Source: DASRAP01 sp035277145
Lineage (GTDB): Bacteria; Gemmatimonadota; Gemmatimonadetes; Gemmatimonadales; Gemmatimonadaceae
Reading direction: 5' to 3'
Assembly: GCA_035277145.1 (NCBI GenBank)
Contig: DATELA010000037.1
Span: 1 to 50,795 of the forward strand
Length of the DNA: 50,795 bases
Part shown: one piece after another, positions 25,217 through 34,058 of the stretch
How positions within the stretch are numbered: position 1 is the first letter of the stretch
Layout of the letters: every line of letters begins with the position of its first letter
Notes under the pieces: model-generated
Database searches by the model: none
Told to the model about the DNA's origin: nothing
The model's input: the letters and a program-made list of their open reading frames with translations, nothing else
Translations under genes and position numbers: made by a program

Positions 25217-25232
25217 TGTGATTCGGCTCACG
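25217..25232. promoter_or_regulatory. CRP/FNR-type palindrome upstream of the BY-kinase promoter
   Basis: TGTGATTCGGCTCACG matches TGTGA-N6-TCACA at nine of ten positions. It lies 12 nt upstream of the sigma-54 -24 box, centred near -45 relative to the predicted start. Confidence 0.45.
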
Positions 25233-25250
25233 GGCGTTGGGCGCGCCCGC

Positions 25251-26324
25251 TCAGCGGACGCGTGCGGCCAACTCCTTTATGACGCGCTGCCCGGCTCTGC
25301 CGTCCCACCCCTCTGGACGTGGCGGGTTTGACGAGCGGCGCACCTCGAGAACCGCGGCAGTAATACCCGCCGGGTCCGGAATCAGCCGATTCGTGCCCTC
25401 GGTAATCGTGATCGGGCGCTCGGTGTTGGGGCGAATCGTCAGACACGGAACTCCGAGCGCCGTCGTTTCCTCCTGCACGCCCCCTGAATCGGTGATCACG
25501 AGGTGCGCGTGCTCGACGAGATCGAGCATTTCGAGATATCCGACCGGATCCAGGAGCCGAATCGCGCGCGTCGATATGCCCGCCGCGGTCATGCGCGCGC
25601 GCGTGCGCGGATGCGCAGGAAAAACCACCGGACGCTTCTCAGCGATCGACTCCAGTGCGTCGATGATCGTGCGCAATCGTTGTGGATCATCCACGTTGGA
25701 CGGACGATGCAGCGTCACGACCACAGCATCGTCGCCAACACCCAGCGACGCGCGGAACTTTGTCGCGCGCGCTTTCGGAAGTGAGTGAAAGAGCGTGTCG
25801 ATCATGACATTGCCGACGAACGCAATTTCTTCGTCGGGCTCACCTTCAGCTCGCAACTGCACATCGGCGTCGCGCGACGGCGTCAGTAAGAGATTCGCGA
25901 GACGGTCGGTAACGATGCGGTTGATCTCTTCAGGCATCGTTCGATCGAAGCTGCGTAAGCCGGCCTCCACGTGCGCGACGCGCAACTCGAGTTTTACCGC
26001 GACGATCGCCGCCGCCATTGTGGAGTTCACGTCGCCGTAGACCACGACCCAGTCCGGCCGCTCTTTGATCAACACCGGCTCGATGCGCTCCATGATGCGC
26101 GCGACTTGCACCGCGTGCGAATCAGAGCCGACCGACAGGTTGACGTCGGGCGGTACGATGCCGAGGTCGCGGAAGAATCCGCCCGACATCGCGTCGTCGT
26201 AATGCTGCCCCGTGTGCACGACGATTTGCGTGACACCGGCACTCGCGCCTGCGCGATACACAGGTGCGAGTTTCGGAAAATTTGGCCGAGCTCCTACAAC
26301 GTGCAGCAGCTTCATCGAGGCCAT
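25251..26324 (-). CDS. wecB: UDP-N-acetylglucosamine 2-epimerase, non-hydrolysing
   Basis: 357 residues, the usual family length. It starts MASMKLLHVVGARPNFPKLA and has VHTGQHYDDAMS, the UDP-binding segment VAHVEAGLRSFDRTMPEEIN and the C-terminal nucleotide loop ITDSGGVQEETTALGVP. It interconverts UDP-GlcNAc and UDP-ManNAc, so ManNAc or a derivative is probably a building block. No UDP-ManNAc dehydrogenase (WecC-like) is found in the window, so the ManNAc may be used unoxidised or the dehydrogenase lies elsewhere. ATG 26315 is an alternative start. It diverges from a deacetylase gene across 137 nt. Confidence 0.92.
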   Translation of the reverse strand: MASMKLLHVVGARPNFPKLAPVYRAGASAGVTQIVVHTGQHYDDAMSGGFFRDLGIVPPDVNLSVGSDSHAVQVARIMERIEPVLIKERPDWVVVYGDVNSTMAAAIVAVKLELRVAHVEAGLRSFDRTMPEEINRIVTDRLANLLLTPSRDADVQLRAEGEPDEEIAFVGNVMIDTLFHSLPKARATKFRASLGVGDDAVVVTLHRPSNVDDPQRLRTIIDALESIAEKRPVVFPAHPRTRARMTAAGISTRAIRLLDPVGYLEMLDLVEHAHLVITDSGGVQEETTALGVPCLTIRPNTERPITITEGTNRLIPDPAGITAAVLEVRRSSNPPRPEGWDGRAGQRVIKELAARVR

Positions 26325-26461
26325 CGCGGCGCGAATGATGTGAACTGCAAACGTGGCGACGCATCGCCAGTCGAGGCGCGGGGCAAGCTAATCGCGATCC
26401 GATACGCGAGGCGTGATTTGCGCCGCTTGCGCCGTTCAACCCGCACGGACATCGTACGCCC

Positions 26462-27538
26462 ATGGCAATGGCCCGCGCCGTATTTGCTGCGGTGGGCGCG
26501 ATCGACGCCGCGCGGGCAGCGCTCACGCACGGCGCGTTGGTGCCGCTGTGGCGCCCGCTCGTCAGCGATCTCGCGGTGGTATTGACGCTGCATCGCTTCG
26601 CCGACCGCGATCGCGGCGTCGCCGGTACTCCGGTCGATCTGCTGCGCGCCAATCTCGAGTTTCTGCGCCGACATCAGTTTCGGATCGCCGCGCTGGGCGA
26701 TCTGCTCTCGGACGAGTCATCCGGCCCACGTCGCGGCGGCCCACACGTGGTGTTTACGGTCGACGACGGTTACGCGGAATTCGCGAGCGTCGCGGCGCCG
26801 GTGTTCGCCGAATTCGACTGTCCGGTTACCGTGTTCATGACAACGGGCCCCGTCGACAACGGCACGTGGTACTGGTGGGATCGCGTCGACTACGCAATTG
26901 GCAAGACAACAAAGCCCGGCCTCACGCTCGAACTCGGCGGACGGCGCATGCACTGGCAGTGGCGCTCTCCGGGCGACCGCGACGTGGCGCTCGCATCAGT
27001 GAACGAAGCGTTGAAGCTCGTGTCGGACGAAGAGAAGGAGCGCGCGCTCATCCTCATCGCTGATCAGCTGAACGTCGCAATTCCGTCTGGTCCTCCGCCG
27101 AGATTCGCCGCCATGTCATGGGACGACGTCCGGCGGTGCGCGAAGACGGGAGTCACGTTCGGGCCACACTCCGTAACTCATCCGATTCTGCCGCAAGTTG
27201 ACGCGGCTCGGTCCGACTGGGAGATGCGCGAAAGCTGGCGGCGGTTGCAGGCCGAGTGCACGGCCACGGTCCCCGTGTTTTGCTACCCGAACGGGGCGTA
27301 CTCTGATCGCGAAGTGAACCTGCTGGCAGCGAGCGAGATGAAAGCAGCGGTCACCACGTTCTCTCGCTATGCGGCCGTCGGAGCGTTCCAGTCACAGCTG
27401 CCGACAACGCGATACGCCGTTCCTCGGTTCGGTTACTCCGGCGACCCAGCGCAGTTCATGCAGATCGTCACCGGACTCGAGCGGTTGAAGCTTGCCCTGC
27501 GCCGCGGTCGCGACGGCTGGCGCGCGGTTGGCGCTTAG
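26462..27538 (+). CDS. polysaccharide deacetylase (NodB-like)
   Basis: 358 residues with the NodB fold: motif 1 VVFTVDDGYAEF supplies the catalytic and metal-binding Asp pair, and motif 2 FGPHSVTHPIL supplies the H-x3-H zinc ligands; VPVFCYPNGAYSD is motif 3. No signal peptide is seen, which suggests action on a lipid-linked sugar or an intracellular precursor, as for several deacetylases in EPS clusters. The first 35 residues are hydrophobic and alanine-rich and might anchor it. A soluble insertion (WYWWDRVDYAIGKTTKP) lies between motifs 1 and 2 and is also present in the second deacetylase (30709-31614). It is convergent with the methyltransferase gene at 27552. Confidence 0.87.
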   Translation: MAMARAVFAAVGAIDAARAALTHGALVPLWRPLVSDLAVVLTLHRFADRDRGVAGTPVDLLRANLEFLRRHQFRIAALGDLLSDESSGPRRGGPHVVFTVDDGYAEFASVAAPVFAEFDCPVTVFMTTGPVDNGTWYWWDRVDYAIGKTTKPGLTLELGGRRMHWQWRSPGDRDVALASVNEALKLVSDEEKERALILIADQLNVAIPSGPPPRFAAMSWDDVRRCAKTGVTFGPHSVTHPILPQVDAARSDWEMRESWRRLQAECTATVPVFCYPNGAYSDREVNLLAASEMKAAVTTFSRYAAVGAFQSQLPTTRYAVPRFGYSGDPAQFMQIVTGLERLKLALRRGRDGWRAVGA

Positions 27539-27551
27539 GCGCGTCGCGCGA

Positions 27552-28346
27552 TCAGCCCGGCATCGGGCGCAGCGTCACCACGACCGTGCGCGCGTACTTG
27601 CGCAGTACGCGGAGATGGCGAAGTAAGCGCCGGTCCACGCGCGACAAGAATCGTACGGCGCTCCGCGACTTCACGACGCGATCCAACCGCGACAAGAGCT
27701 GAAACTCGTCCAGCTCCACCGTAAACAGCGAGCGAAAGTCGTCGAAATCCTTGTACGTCATTTGCTGCTGGTCAGGGTCGTCCTCGGCGTCCGACCGAAC
27801 GGGCACCATTCGTCGCACGGCCTTGAGCAACGGCGACGCCGCAAACGGCTCGCAAAACACGGCCTTTGCGTTTGGCCGCATAACGCGAATGAGTTCGCGC
27901 GCGAGCGCGCCCTTGTCGCCCAGGTGATGCAGAATCGCCTGGCCAATCACCAGATCGAAGTGCTTATCGGGATACGGAGTCTGATACGCCGACGCAACTT
28001 CGAAGTGCGTAACGCTCTCGACACTGTTTTCTTTCGCGCGCTGGTGCGCCGTTTCAATGGCGCTGCTGGAAATGTCGTAGCCCCAGACGTGCGCGCCGCG
28101 CTTGGCGAGGATCACGCTCAGCCACCCGTCGCCACAGCCCATGTCGAGCAGGTTGCGTCCGCGAATGTCGCCGAGCGCAACAACGGAGCCGTGATACGCG
28201 TCCAGCGGGTCGCGCAAACCGTCGAAACGTTCCCAGTCACTCGCGGGCATGCGGAGGTTCTGGGGACGTTGGTCACGATACAAACGGTCGTGACGCTCGG
28301 CCTCGCGACGCTCTTCAGCGCCGTGCGAATTCGCTGCTATTTCCAC
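27552..28346 (-). CDS. SAM-dependent methyltransferase
   Basis: 264 residues with motif I LLDMGCGDGWLSVILAKRGA, the acidic residue at GYDISSSAIETA, and DLVIGQAILHHL followed by RVMRPNAKAVFCEP. This is the Methyltransf_11/25 class. The N-terminal segment with EERREAERHDRLY and the C-terminal basic tail (RVDRRLLRHLRVLRKYA) are soluble. It is last in a minus-strand operon after the O-antigen polymerase, deacetylase, ATP-grasp and GT4 genes, with 19 nt to the GT4 stop. It probably methylates a sugar or an amino group of the repeat unit. Confidence 0.87.
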   Translation of the reverse strand: MEIAANSHGAEERREAERHDRLYRDQRPQNLRMPASDWERFDGLRDPLDAYHGSVVALGDIRGRNLLDMGCGDGWLSVILAKRGAHVWGYDISSSAIETAHQRAKENSVESVTHFEVASAYQTPYPDKHFDLVIGQAILHHLGDKGALARELIRVMRPNAKAVFCEPFAASPLLKAVRRMVPVRSDAEDDPDQQQMTYKDFDDFRSLFTVELDEFQLLSRLDRVVKSRSAVRFLSRVDRRLLRHLRVLRKYARTVVVTLRPMPG

Positions 28347-28365
28347 TGGGCTTTCCCGGACTTCG

Positions 28366-29493
28366 TCACGCTTGGCGCTCCGTGCTACGCGAAAGTGCTT
28401 GCCGATACAACGATTCGTACCGCTCTGCCATCACCGACGCGACAAATTCGCGTTGCGCACGCGCGCGCGCCGCGCTCCCGAGCTGCGATCGTCGCTGCGG
28501 ATCAGCCAGTAACCTGCCGAGCGCCTCGGAAAGGCGTCCAACGTCGCCGGGCGGTACCAGCACGCCGTCCCGGCCATCGTCGATCGCTTCGGGAATCCCG
28601 CCCGTCGCCGACGCGACAATAGCGTTGCCAGCCACCATGGCTTCGAGCACCGCCATTGGCAACCCCTCCCAAAGCGAAGGCATGGCAAAGACGCTCGCAA
28701 GTGCCTGAAGGTCAGCGATATCGCTGCGTCCGGTCACGATGTGCACGCGGCCGTCGAGTCCCTGCGCGCGAACATACTCGAGCAACGGCTGCTGCTGATC
28801 ACCGCCGCGACCGCCGGCGATAATCAGCTTCCACGGAACGCCGGCAGCCGCGCCACCCAAACGGACGAGCGCTTCAAGCAGCAGGTGGTGTCCTTTATTC
28901 CGCTCCAGCGTGCCGACGGCGAGGATCACGACATCTGAGTCGGCGAAGTTGAACTCTTTGCGCACGCGCGTCGGGTCGCCGACCGCGACCGGAACACCGT
29001 TGTGTACGACCTGAAATGCGCCGGCGTCGAGACCAAGGTCCTGGGCGAATTGCTTCTGCGTTGCGGCCGAGACGGCGACCGTTGCGTTAGTGCGGCGCAT
29101 CGCCCACCGAAGCGCGATGCGCCGCTTCATCGACTTGGTGACGGTGATCCCGCCGTGCATGGTCACGACGTGTGGAACGTGCGCGCGTTTTGCCGCGGCG
29201 GCGCCATACACCGCCATGTCGAATTCGTGGCTATGCACAACGTCGATCGACTGCGCGCGAAACAACGCATGCAGCTCACGCACGCATGCGAAGTCGATCC
29301 AGCTCCGTCCGAGATGTACCATCTGCGGATCGAACCCCGCTTCGCGATACCGGGCGCCGAGCCAGCCAAGCCCGCCGTGCAGCAAAACGGGCACGACTTC
29401 ATTGCCGCGCGCACGAAGCTCGGACGAGAGACGCAGCACCACCATTTCTGCGCCACCGGGTCCATCCGAGCCGAGCATCATTGCCACTCGCAT
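28366..29493 (-). CDS. GT4-family glycosyltransferase
   Basis: 375 residues from ATG 29493; GTG 29508 overlaps the previous stop by GTGA and is a good alternative. The N-terminal domain has the glycine-rich loop GSDGPGGAEMVVLRL and VHSHEFDMAVYGAAAA. The C-terminal domain has VVHNGVPVAVGD, GTLERNKGHHLLLEAL and the E-X7-E motif in SLWEGLPMAVLEAMVAG, then IVASATGGIPEAI. It is a retaining GT-B enzyme using a UDP- or GDP-sugar at the cytoplasmic membrane. It is translated in the same operon as the ATP-grasp protein upstream and the methyltransferase downstream. Confidence 0.92.
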   Translation of the reverse strand: MRVAMMLGSDGPGGAEMVVLRLSSELRARGNEVVPVLLHGGLGWLGARYREAGFDPQMVHLGRSWIDFACVRELHALFRAQSIDVVHSHEFDMAVYGAAAAKRAHVPHVVTMHGGITVTKSMKRRIALRWAMRRTNATVAVSAATQKQFAQDLGLDAGAFQVVHNGVPVAVGDPTRVRKEFNFADSDVVILAVGTLERNKGHHLLLEALVRLGGAAAGVPWKLIIAGGRGGDQQQPLLEYVRAQGLDGRVHIVTGRSDIADLQALASVFAMPSLWEGLPMAVLEAMVAGNAIVASATGGIPEAIDDGRDGVLVPPGDVGRLSEALGRLLADPQRRSQLGSAARARAQREFVASVMAERYESLYRQALSRSTERQA

Positions 29494-29504
29494 CGGTGGT
29501 GTCG

Positions 29505-30707
29505 TCACGGTGATTTGAGTCCAAACCAGCGCAGTGATTCGCGCAGAAACGGGGCGGGATCGCTCCAGCGAAAAACTTCCTCGTAGTCGCGTGCACGGAA
29601 TGGGCCACACAGCAGTTCGCCGATGGCGCGCACAAAACTCACCGTCCCCGGTGGAAGCGGCTGCGCGTCGCGGCGCCGTTTCATTCGCGTGACGATGTGA
29701 TCGACCTCTCCCCACCACCAGCGGCTGCGCACGCCGACCGCAAAAGCGGCCGGCGATTGTCCAGCGCCGCCAAGCGCGAGCGAGGCAAGCAAGCGGGGGA
29801 AGTCGACACCCGCATCGATCGCGAGTTGTAGCGAACCCCAAAAACGACCGTTGACTTCCATCAGGAATGGGCGCCCCGTCGCTGCGTCGAGTTTGTACTC
29901 GACCATGGCAACACCGCGCCAATCGAACTGCTCGATGAGCGCGCGAGACCGCGCGACGAGATCAGGATCGGGCGCAATGCTTTCGCGATACACGCTCACT
30001 CCGCCCCACGGCGGCTTCTCAGTCAGTCGTCGGTGCGCAAACGTGGCGTGAATGGTGTCGTTCCATCTCAGCAAGAAGACGCCGACACCCGGCCCAACAA
30101 TGCGTTGCTGAACCAGCAAGGGAAACGCTGCGGGTGGCAGCGCGTCACACGCGCGACGAAACGCGTGCGCGTCGGCGGCGTGCACAACCGAAAGCTTCAC
30201 GCGCGATCCGCGATGTTCGCCGACAGAGCGCGCTGGTTTCAACACAACCGGGAACGGTAACGTCGATGGATCGAACGTCGCGCCGGTGGCAGCGTCGGGG
30301 ATCGAGACCTGGGCCGGCGTCGCGATGCCGATCGAGCGCGCGACGTCGAGGAGATGCTGCTTGTCGCTCAGCGCGCGAAACGATTCCGCGTCTGGCATAG
30401 GAATGACGCAGTCGCCGAACGATGCACGCACCGGAAGCGTCGCGAGCGCAGCTGCTTCGGTCATCGGAATCAGGAGTGACGCGCGCTCACTTCGCACGAT
30501 CTCAGCGACGGCGCGCGCAAACTCCGTCGGCGCGTCGATCGCTTTCGGCACCGACAGTTCGCGCGCGCACGACCGCGAAGCACCGGCGAGCGACGAGCCC
30601 GACGACGACACGACGACACAGCGGTAGCCGGCCGCTGCAAGCGATCGGATGACGGCAAGTGCCGCGCGTTCGTCGCCATCGGTGACGACAACGGTTCGCT
30701 GATTCAC
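29505..30707 (-). CDS. ATP-grasp superfamily enzyme
   Basis: 400 residues from GTG 30707, 1 nt past the deacetylase stop; ATG 30755 also reads in frame but lies within that gene. The pre-ATP-grasp domain starts QRTVVVTDGDERAALAVIRS. The ATP-grasp core has FPVVLKPARSVGEHRGSRVK for nucleotide binding and FLMEVNGRFWGSLQLA with the Glu/Asn metal ligands. The family ligates a carboxylate to an amine or thiol through an acylphosphate. In polysaccharide loci such enzymes can attach amino acids to sugar carboxylates or amines. This gives a second amino-acid-type activation step in the locus besides the carrier-protein ligase. The substrate is unknown. Confidence 0.82.
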   Translation of the reverse strand: MNQRTVVVTDGDERAALAVIRSLAAAGYRCVVVSSSGSSLAGASRSCARELSVPKAIDAPTEFARAVAEIVRSERASLLIPMTEAAALATLPVRASFGDCVIPMPDAESFRALSDKQHLLDVARSIGIATPAQVSIPDAATGATFDPSTLPFPVVLKPARSVGEHRGSRVKLSVVHAADAHAFRRACDALPPAAFPLLVQQRIVGPGVGVFLLRWNDTIHATFAHRRLTEKPPWGGVSVYRESIAPDPDLVARSRALIEQFDWRGVAMVEYKLDAATGRPFLMEVNGRFWGSLQLAIDAGVDFPRLLASLALGGAGQSPAAFAVGVRSRWWWGEVDHIVTRMKRRRDAQPLPPGTVSFVRAIGELLCGPFRARDYEEVFRWSDPAPFLRESLRWFGLKSP

Positions 30708-30708
30708 G

Positions 30709-31614
30709 TCAGCCGGACCATGCGCCGCATACGCGCGCGCGAAGTCCGTGGACACTCATGCCGGCGCCAACATTGAGCCGTGGACGCGCGAACGGCGATT
30801 CGAGCGGGCCGCGCTGCCATCCCCCGTCAATGCGCAGCGCGCCGTCATAGCCCGCCGCCAACGCCGCAGCGCGCACAATCTCCGATTCCAGGCCGTACGG
30901 GTAGGCCAGCCACGAAACCGCGCGCGTTGCAAACTCGGTGCGCACCCATTGCAGTGAGCGCACCAATTCCTGCTGGAGGTCCGGCGCAGCGAGCCGCGTC
31001 AGGTTCGGATGCGACCACGTATGCGAACCGAGCGTGATGCCGGGACGCGCGGCCGCGGTCGCGAGTTCTGCCGATGATGCCGCGCGCGCGTACGCCGGCA
31101 GATTGTCCCGCGCGACGATACCCGACGTCGCGGCCCACGCGCGCACACGTTCATCCGCGCCCGCTAGTTCGGTGAGCGCATGATCGCGTAATCGCGCGTC
31201 GAGCTCGCGCGTCGCGTCCCCGAGTGCGTCCCACCAAAACACGTGGCCGTTGAGGCGACCCGGCGCGACAAAGATGGTCGCGGGCAAATTGCGCGCGACC
31301 AATTCATCCACAGCAGCGGTCACGGCGCCCTGATAAGCGTCGTCGAAGGTGATCGCAACGCGCGGGCGCGCTGACACTGCGTGATCGATATGCGTAATCG
31401 GCACGACGTCGGCCACTGCAGAGAGCATGTCCAGCTGGCGCGCGAAGTCTGCCTGTCGTACAAACAGCGCTCGCTCACCTGCACCGACGGTATCACCCGC
31501 ACTCGATGGCACGATGCCGTGATACGCGAGGACGAGCGAACCGCCCCGCACCCGGCGCGCGGTGAATCGGGTAACGAGCGGCGATGCGAGCGCCCGTTCG
31601 ACCGAGCGCTTCAA
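30709..31614 (-). CDS. polysaccharide deacetylase (NodB-like)
   Basis: 301 residues from TTG 31614, giving an N-terminus KRSVERALASPLVTRFTARR typical of the family; a GTG at 31698 would overlap the polymerase gene by 73 nt. NodB motif 1 is AITFDDAYQGAV and motif 2 is GSHTWSHPN with the zinc-binding histidines; LAYPYGLESEI is motif 3. SLVLAYHGI marks the first barrel strand. No signal peptide, so probable action on a lipid-linked intermediate. It sits between the O-antigen polymerase gene (stop 31626) and the ATP-grasp gene. Deacetylation would free an amine that the ATP-grasp enzyme might then acylate; this is inference. Confidence 0.83.
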   Translation of the reverse strand: MKRSVERALASPLVTRFTARRVRGGSLVLAYHGIVPSSAGDTVGAGERALFVRQADFARQLDMLSAVADVVPITHIDHAVSARPRVAITFDDAYQGAVTAAVDELVARNLPATIFVAPGRLNGHVFWWDALGDATRELDARLRDHALTELAGADERVRAWAATSGIVARDNLPAYARAASSAELATAAARPGITLGSHTWSHPNLTRLAAPDLQQELVRSLQWVRTEFATRAVSWLAYPYGLESEIVRAAALAAGYDGALRIDGGWQRGPLESPFARPRLNVGAGMSVHGLRARVCGAWSG

Positions 31615-31625
31615 CCACGCGCGGA

Positions 31626-33101
31626 TCAGGTGGTGCCCGGTGCTGGGCGAATCTGACGCGCGGCGGCGGCACGCTCCGCGCTCGCAAATACGCGCCACCC
31701 TTTGGAGCCGCGCGGAGGCAGCTGGGATGCGGCGCTCTGAGGATTCGGATCAGCCTGCGACGAGTCGGCGTACACCTTGAGGCTCGTGTACAAACCTCCA
31801 ATAAGTCCGATCAGCACGTACAGAATGTCGGTCCACGCGAACGTGACAAAAAACGCCGACACGGCAAATCCGATGAGGGCCAGCGCGAGTGCATTCGGCG
31901 CGTTGAACAACAATCGCTCCGCCTGGTTCCCACGGCGCCACGCCCTCGGCAATCGCCGACGGACGCGCAACAACGACCATATGCCGCCGAGCACGATCGA
32001 CACAAACATCAGCAGACCCGTGAACCCGGTCTCCGCGCCTGCCTGCACGAACGAATTGTGCGGCGCGCCGCAGCGAATGCGTCCGACTCCGAACGTCTCG
32101 CGCGACAACTGACACTCCGCTTTCGAAAAATTGTTGATGCCGACACCGAATACCGGAAACTTCGTCATGTAGCGAATGCCGCGCCGTGCAAGCTCCTTGC
32201 GACCGTCCTGGCTCGAATAGTTGTAATCGTCTTTCGGCGACATCACCGACGCCATTTTTTTCCAGTACCCGTCCGGCGCGAACGCGCTCAAACCAACGAG
32301 CACGCCACCCAGGACGGCGATGCGCCGGATGAACGACACGCTGTCGAGGAGCAACAGCGCACCAAGGCCAAACGCAACAAGTCCGAGAAAGCCGCCGCGC
32401 GAGCCGGACTTGGCAATCGTCGCGGCGATTCCGAACAGAATCGCGTAGAGCGCCCAACGCGCCGATCCGCGGACCACCGTCAGCAATCCGAGCACGACGC
32501 CGAGTCCGACCAGGAGCACGACGCACACGTCGTTCGCGTCGTACGTGTACATATCCGCGAGTCGCGCGATCTGATCACCGGAGCGCGCGGGTGTGATGCC
32601 GAACATGACCAACGACATGAACGAGAGCACGCCGCAACTCACCGCGTACGCCCACATGAACGTGTACAAGTCACGCACATCGCGCACGCTGAGCACGACG
32701 AGCGTAAAGAAGATCAGCGTTTTGGAATAGTTCTCGAGAATAAAACGCCCCGATCCGCCGAGGCTCAGGCCGAACACTGCGGACGCGCACGCAACAAGTC
32801 CCAGCAACGCGACGCGACGCGCGGGCCAGAACGACATCACGTTCACGCGCGTGAGGAACCGTGTATTGAGGAACGCGTACGCGGCGGCGGCGAAGACCAG
32901 GAGGAGCGCCGGCCGGAATCGCGCCATGAACGGATAGGCCTGGTGCACGCGGCTGACGTTGAGCACGATCAGCGCGAAAATCACCAGCCGCATGGGATCG
33001 CGGGCTACGGCGAGCGCACCATCAGACCAACGCGCGGCGGCCGACGCGAACCGCGCGCCGGGCGACAGTGTTGCTGTGTTCGCGGCCGGGGGAAATGACA
33101 T
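31626..33101 (-). CDS. O-antigen polymerase/ligase-like membrane protein (Wzy/WaaL)
   Basis: 491 residues from ATG 33101 (TTG 33140 is an alternative). Ten or more hydrophobic helices are visible, e.g. LIFFTLVVLSV, VCVVLLVGLGVVLGLLTVV and GFLGLVAFGLGALLLL. The large periplasmic loop after SGSRGGF contains FPVFGVGINNFSKAECQ and GAPHNSFVQAGAETGFTGLL; the APHNSFVQ motif is the hallmark of the Wzy_C/WaaL family. It should polymerise lipid-linked repeat units, or ligate polymer to an acceptor, on the periplasmic face. It is the first gene of a five-gene minus-strand operon ending at 27552. It diverges from the methyltransferase gene at 33240. Confidence 0.9.
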   Translation of the reverse strand: MSFPPAANTATLSPGARFASAAARWSDGALAVARDPMRLVIFALIVLNVSRVHQAYPFMARFRPALLLVFAAAAYAFLNTRFLTRVNVMSFWPARRVALLGLVACASAVFGLSLGGSGRFILENYSKTLIFFTLVVLSVRDVRDLYTFMWAYAVSCGVLSFMSLVMFGITPARSGDQIARLADMYTYDANDVCVVLLVGLGVVLGLLTVVRGSARWALYAILFGIAATIAKSGSRGGFLGLVAFGLGALLLLDSVSFIRRIAVLGGVLVGLSAFAPDGYWKKMASVMSPKDDYNYSSQDGRKELARRGIRYMTKFPVFGVGINNFSKAECQLSRETFGVGRIRCGAPHNSFVQAGAETGFTGLLMFVSIVLGGIWSLLRVRRRLPRAWRRGNQAERLLFNAPNALALALIGFAVSAFFVTFAWTDILYVLIGLIGGLYTSLKVYADSSQADPNPQSAASQLPPRGSKGWRVFASAERAAAARQIRPAPGTT

Positions 33102-33210
33102 GGTCAGGTGCAGGATGACGGGCTCAGCAAAACCTGTCAACGGTCGGTGACATCGACTTACTTACACGCCGTGCGCCGGCTGCGTTCGTCATCACGGCGT
33201 GGCGTGGCGG

Positions 33211-33226
33211 TGCGACGTCGATCACA
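33211..33226. promoter_or_regulatory. CRP/FNR-type palindrome in polymerase/methyltransferase gap
   Basis: TGCGACGTCGATCACA matches TGTGA-N6-TCACA at nine of ten positions. It ends 13 nt before ATG 33240 and abuts the AAGGA ribosome-binding site (33229-33233), so for that gene it could only be repressive. For the divergent polymerase gene it is about 115 nt upstream. Confidence 0.3.
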
Positions 33227-33239
33227 TCAAGGATTCGCA

Positions 33240-34058
33240 ATGGGCGTAGGCGAGATGGTGCTTCGGGCGTTGTCGAGACCTCCTGGCACGTCGGACTACT
33301 CACTGGAAACGCAGCACGACGCGCCAGGCAACGAGTGCGCGCTGTTGCGCCGCGAATTCGAAGACTTTTCCAGTCTCGTGCGCGGAAAACGTGTGGCCGA
33401 TTTCGGGTGCGGGACGGGCTTGCAGTGCATCGCGCTCGCGCGTGATGAAGGTGCATTCGCCGTCGGGATCGACACGAACGCAGCCACGTTACGGATCGCG
33501 CGCGACAACGCTGCAAAAGCCGGGTTCAACGAGAAACAGATCCAGTTCGTCGAGCGCATCACGCCGGAGCTTCGCGGCTCGTGCGACGCCGTGATTTCAC
33601 AGAACGCGATGGAGCACTTTCCCGAACCGGAAGCCATCGTTCGGGAAATGAGCACGTTGCTCAAGCCGGGTGGAAAGATCCTGCTCACGTTCGGTCCGCC
33701 ATGGTACGCACCGTACGGTTCACACATGCAATTTTTTTGCCGCGTGCCGTGGCTGAATCTGTGGTTCAGCGAGCGCACCGTGATGCGCGTGCGCGCGCAA
33801 TACCGCAACGATGGCGCCACACGGTACGAGTCAGTGGAGTCGGGCCTCAATCGAATGAGCATCCGAAAGTTCGAGCGGATCATGGCGCAGAGCGGGCTGC
33901 GCGTCGCGCGCGCCCGGTACACCTGCGTAAAACAATTCAACGGCCTCGCACGAATTCCGGTGCTTCGGGAGCTTGTGATCAACCACGTCACGGTTGTGCT
34001 CGAACGGCCCGCGAGCGCCGCGCCCGCGTCAGCCGCGAGCGTTTCGGTCGCGCAGTAA
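33240..34058 (+). CDS. SAM-dependent methyltransferase
   Basis: 272 residues; ATG 33240 follows AAGGA at 6-nt spacing. Motif I is VADFGCGTGLQCIALARDEG, the SAM ribose-binding acidic residue lies in VGIDTNAATLRIARDN, and DAVISQNAMEHFPEPE plus LLKPGGKILLTFGPPW complete the core. The segment WYAPYGSHMQFFCRVPWLNLW and the later KQFNGLARIPVLRELVINHV resemble methyltransferases of surface glycan loci. Its 3' end overlaps the convergent glycosyltransferase gene by 30 nt. It is the only plus-strand gene between two minus-strand operons. Confidence 0.87.
   Translation: MGVGEMVLRALSRPPGTSDYSLETQHDAPGNECALLRREFEDFSSLVRGKRVADFGCGTGLQCIALARDEGAFAVGIDTNAATLRIARDNAAKAGFNEKQIQFVERITPELRGSCDAVISQNAMEHFPEPEAIVREMSTLLKPGGKILLTFGPPWYAPYGSHMQFFCRVPWLNLWFSERTVMRVRAQYRNDGATRYESVESGLNRMSIRKFERIMAQSGLRVARARYTCVKQFNGLARIPVLRELVINHVTVVLERPASAAPASAASVSVAQ

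Noticed and set aside
31584..33098. 504-codon plus-strand frame opposite the O-antigen polymerase gene
   Set aside because: Its product is rich in Arg, His and Gln, the signature of antisense reading of a hydrophobic membrane protein; the minus-strand product has clear Wzy/WaaL motifs.
31626..33101. Exosortase (XrtA)
   Set aside because: Membrane topology and the APHNSFVQ-type motif fit Wzy/WaaL; the Cys-Arg-His exosortase pattern is not seen.
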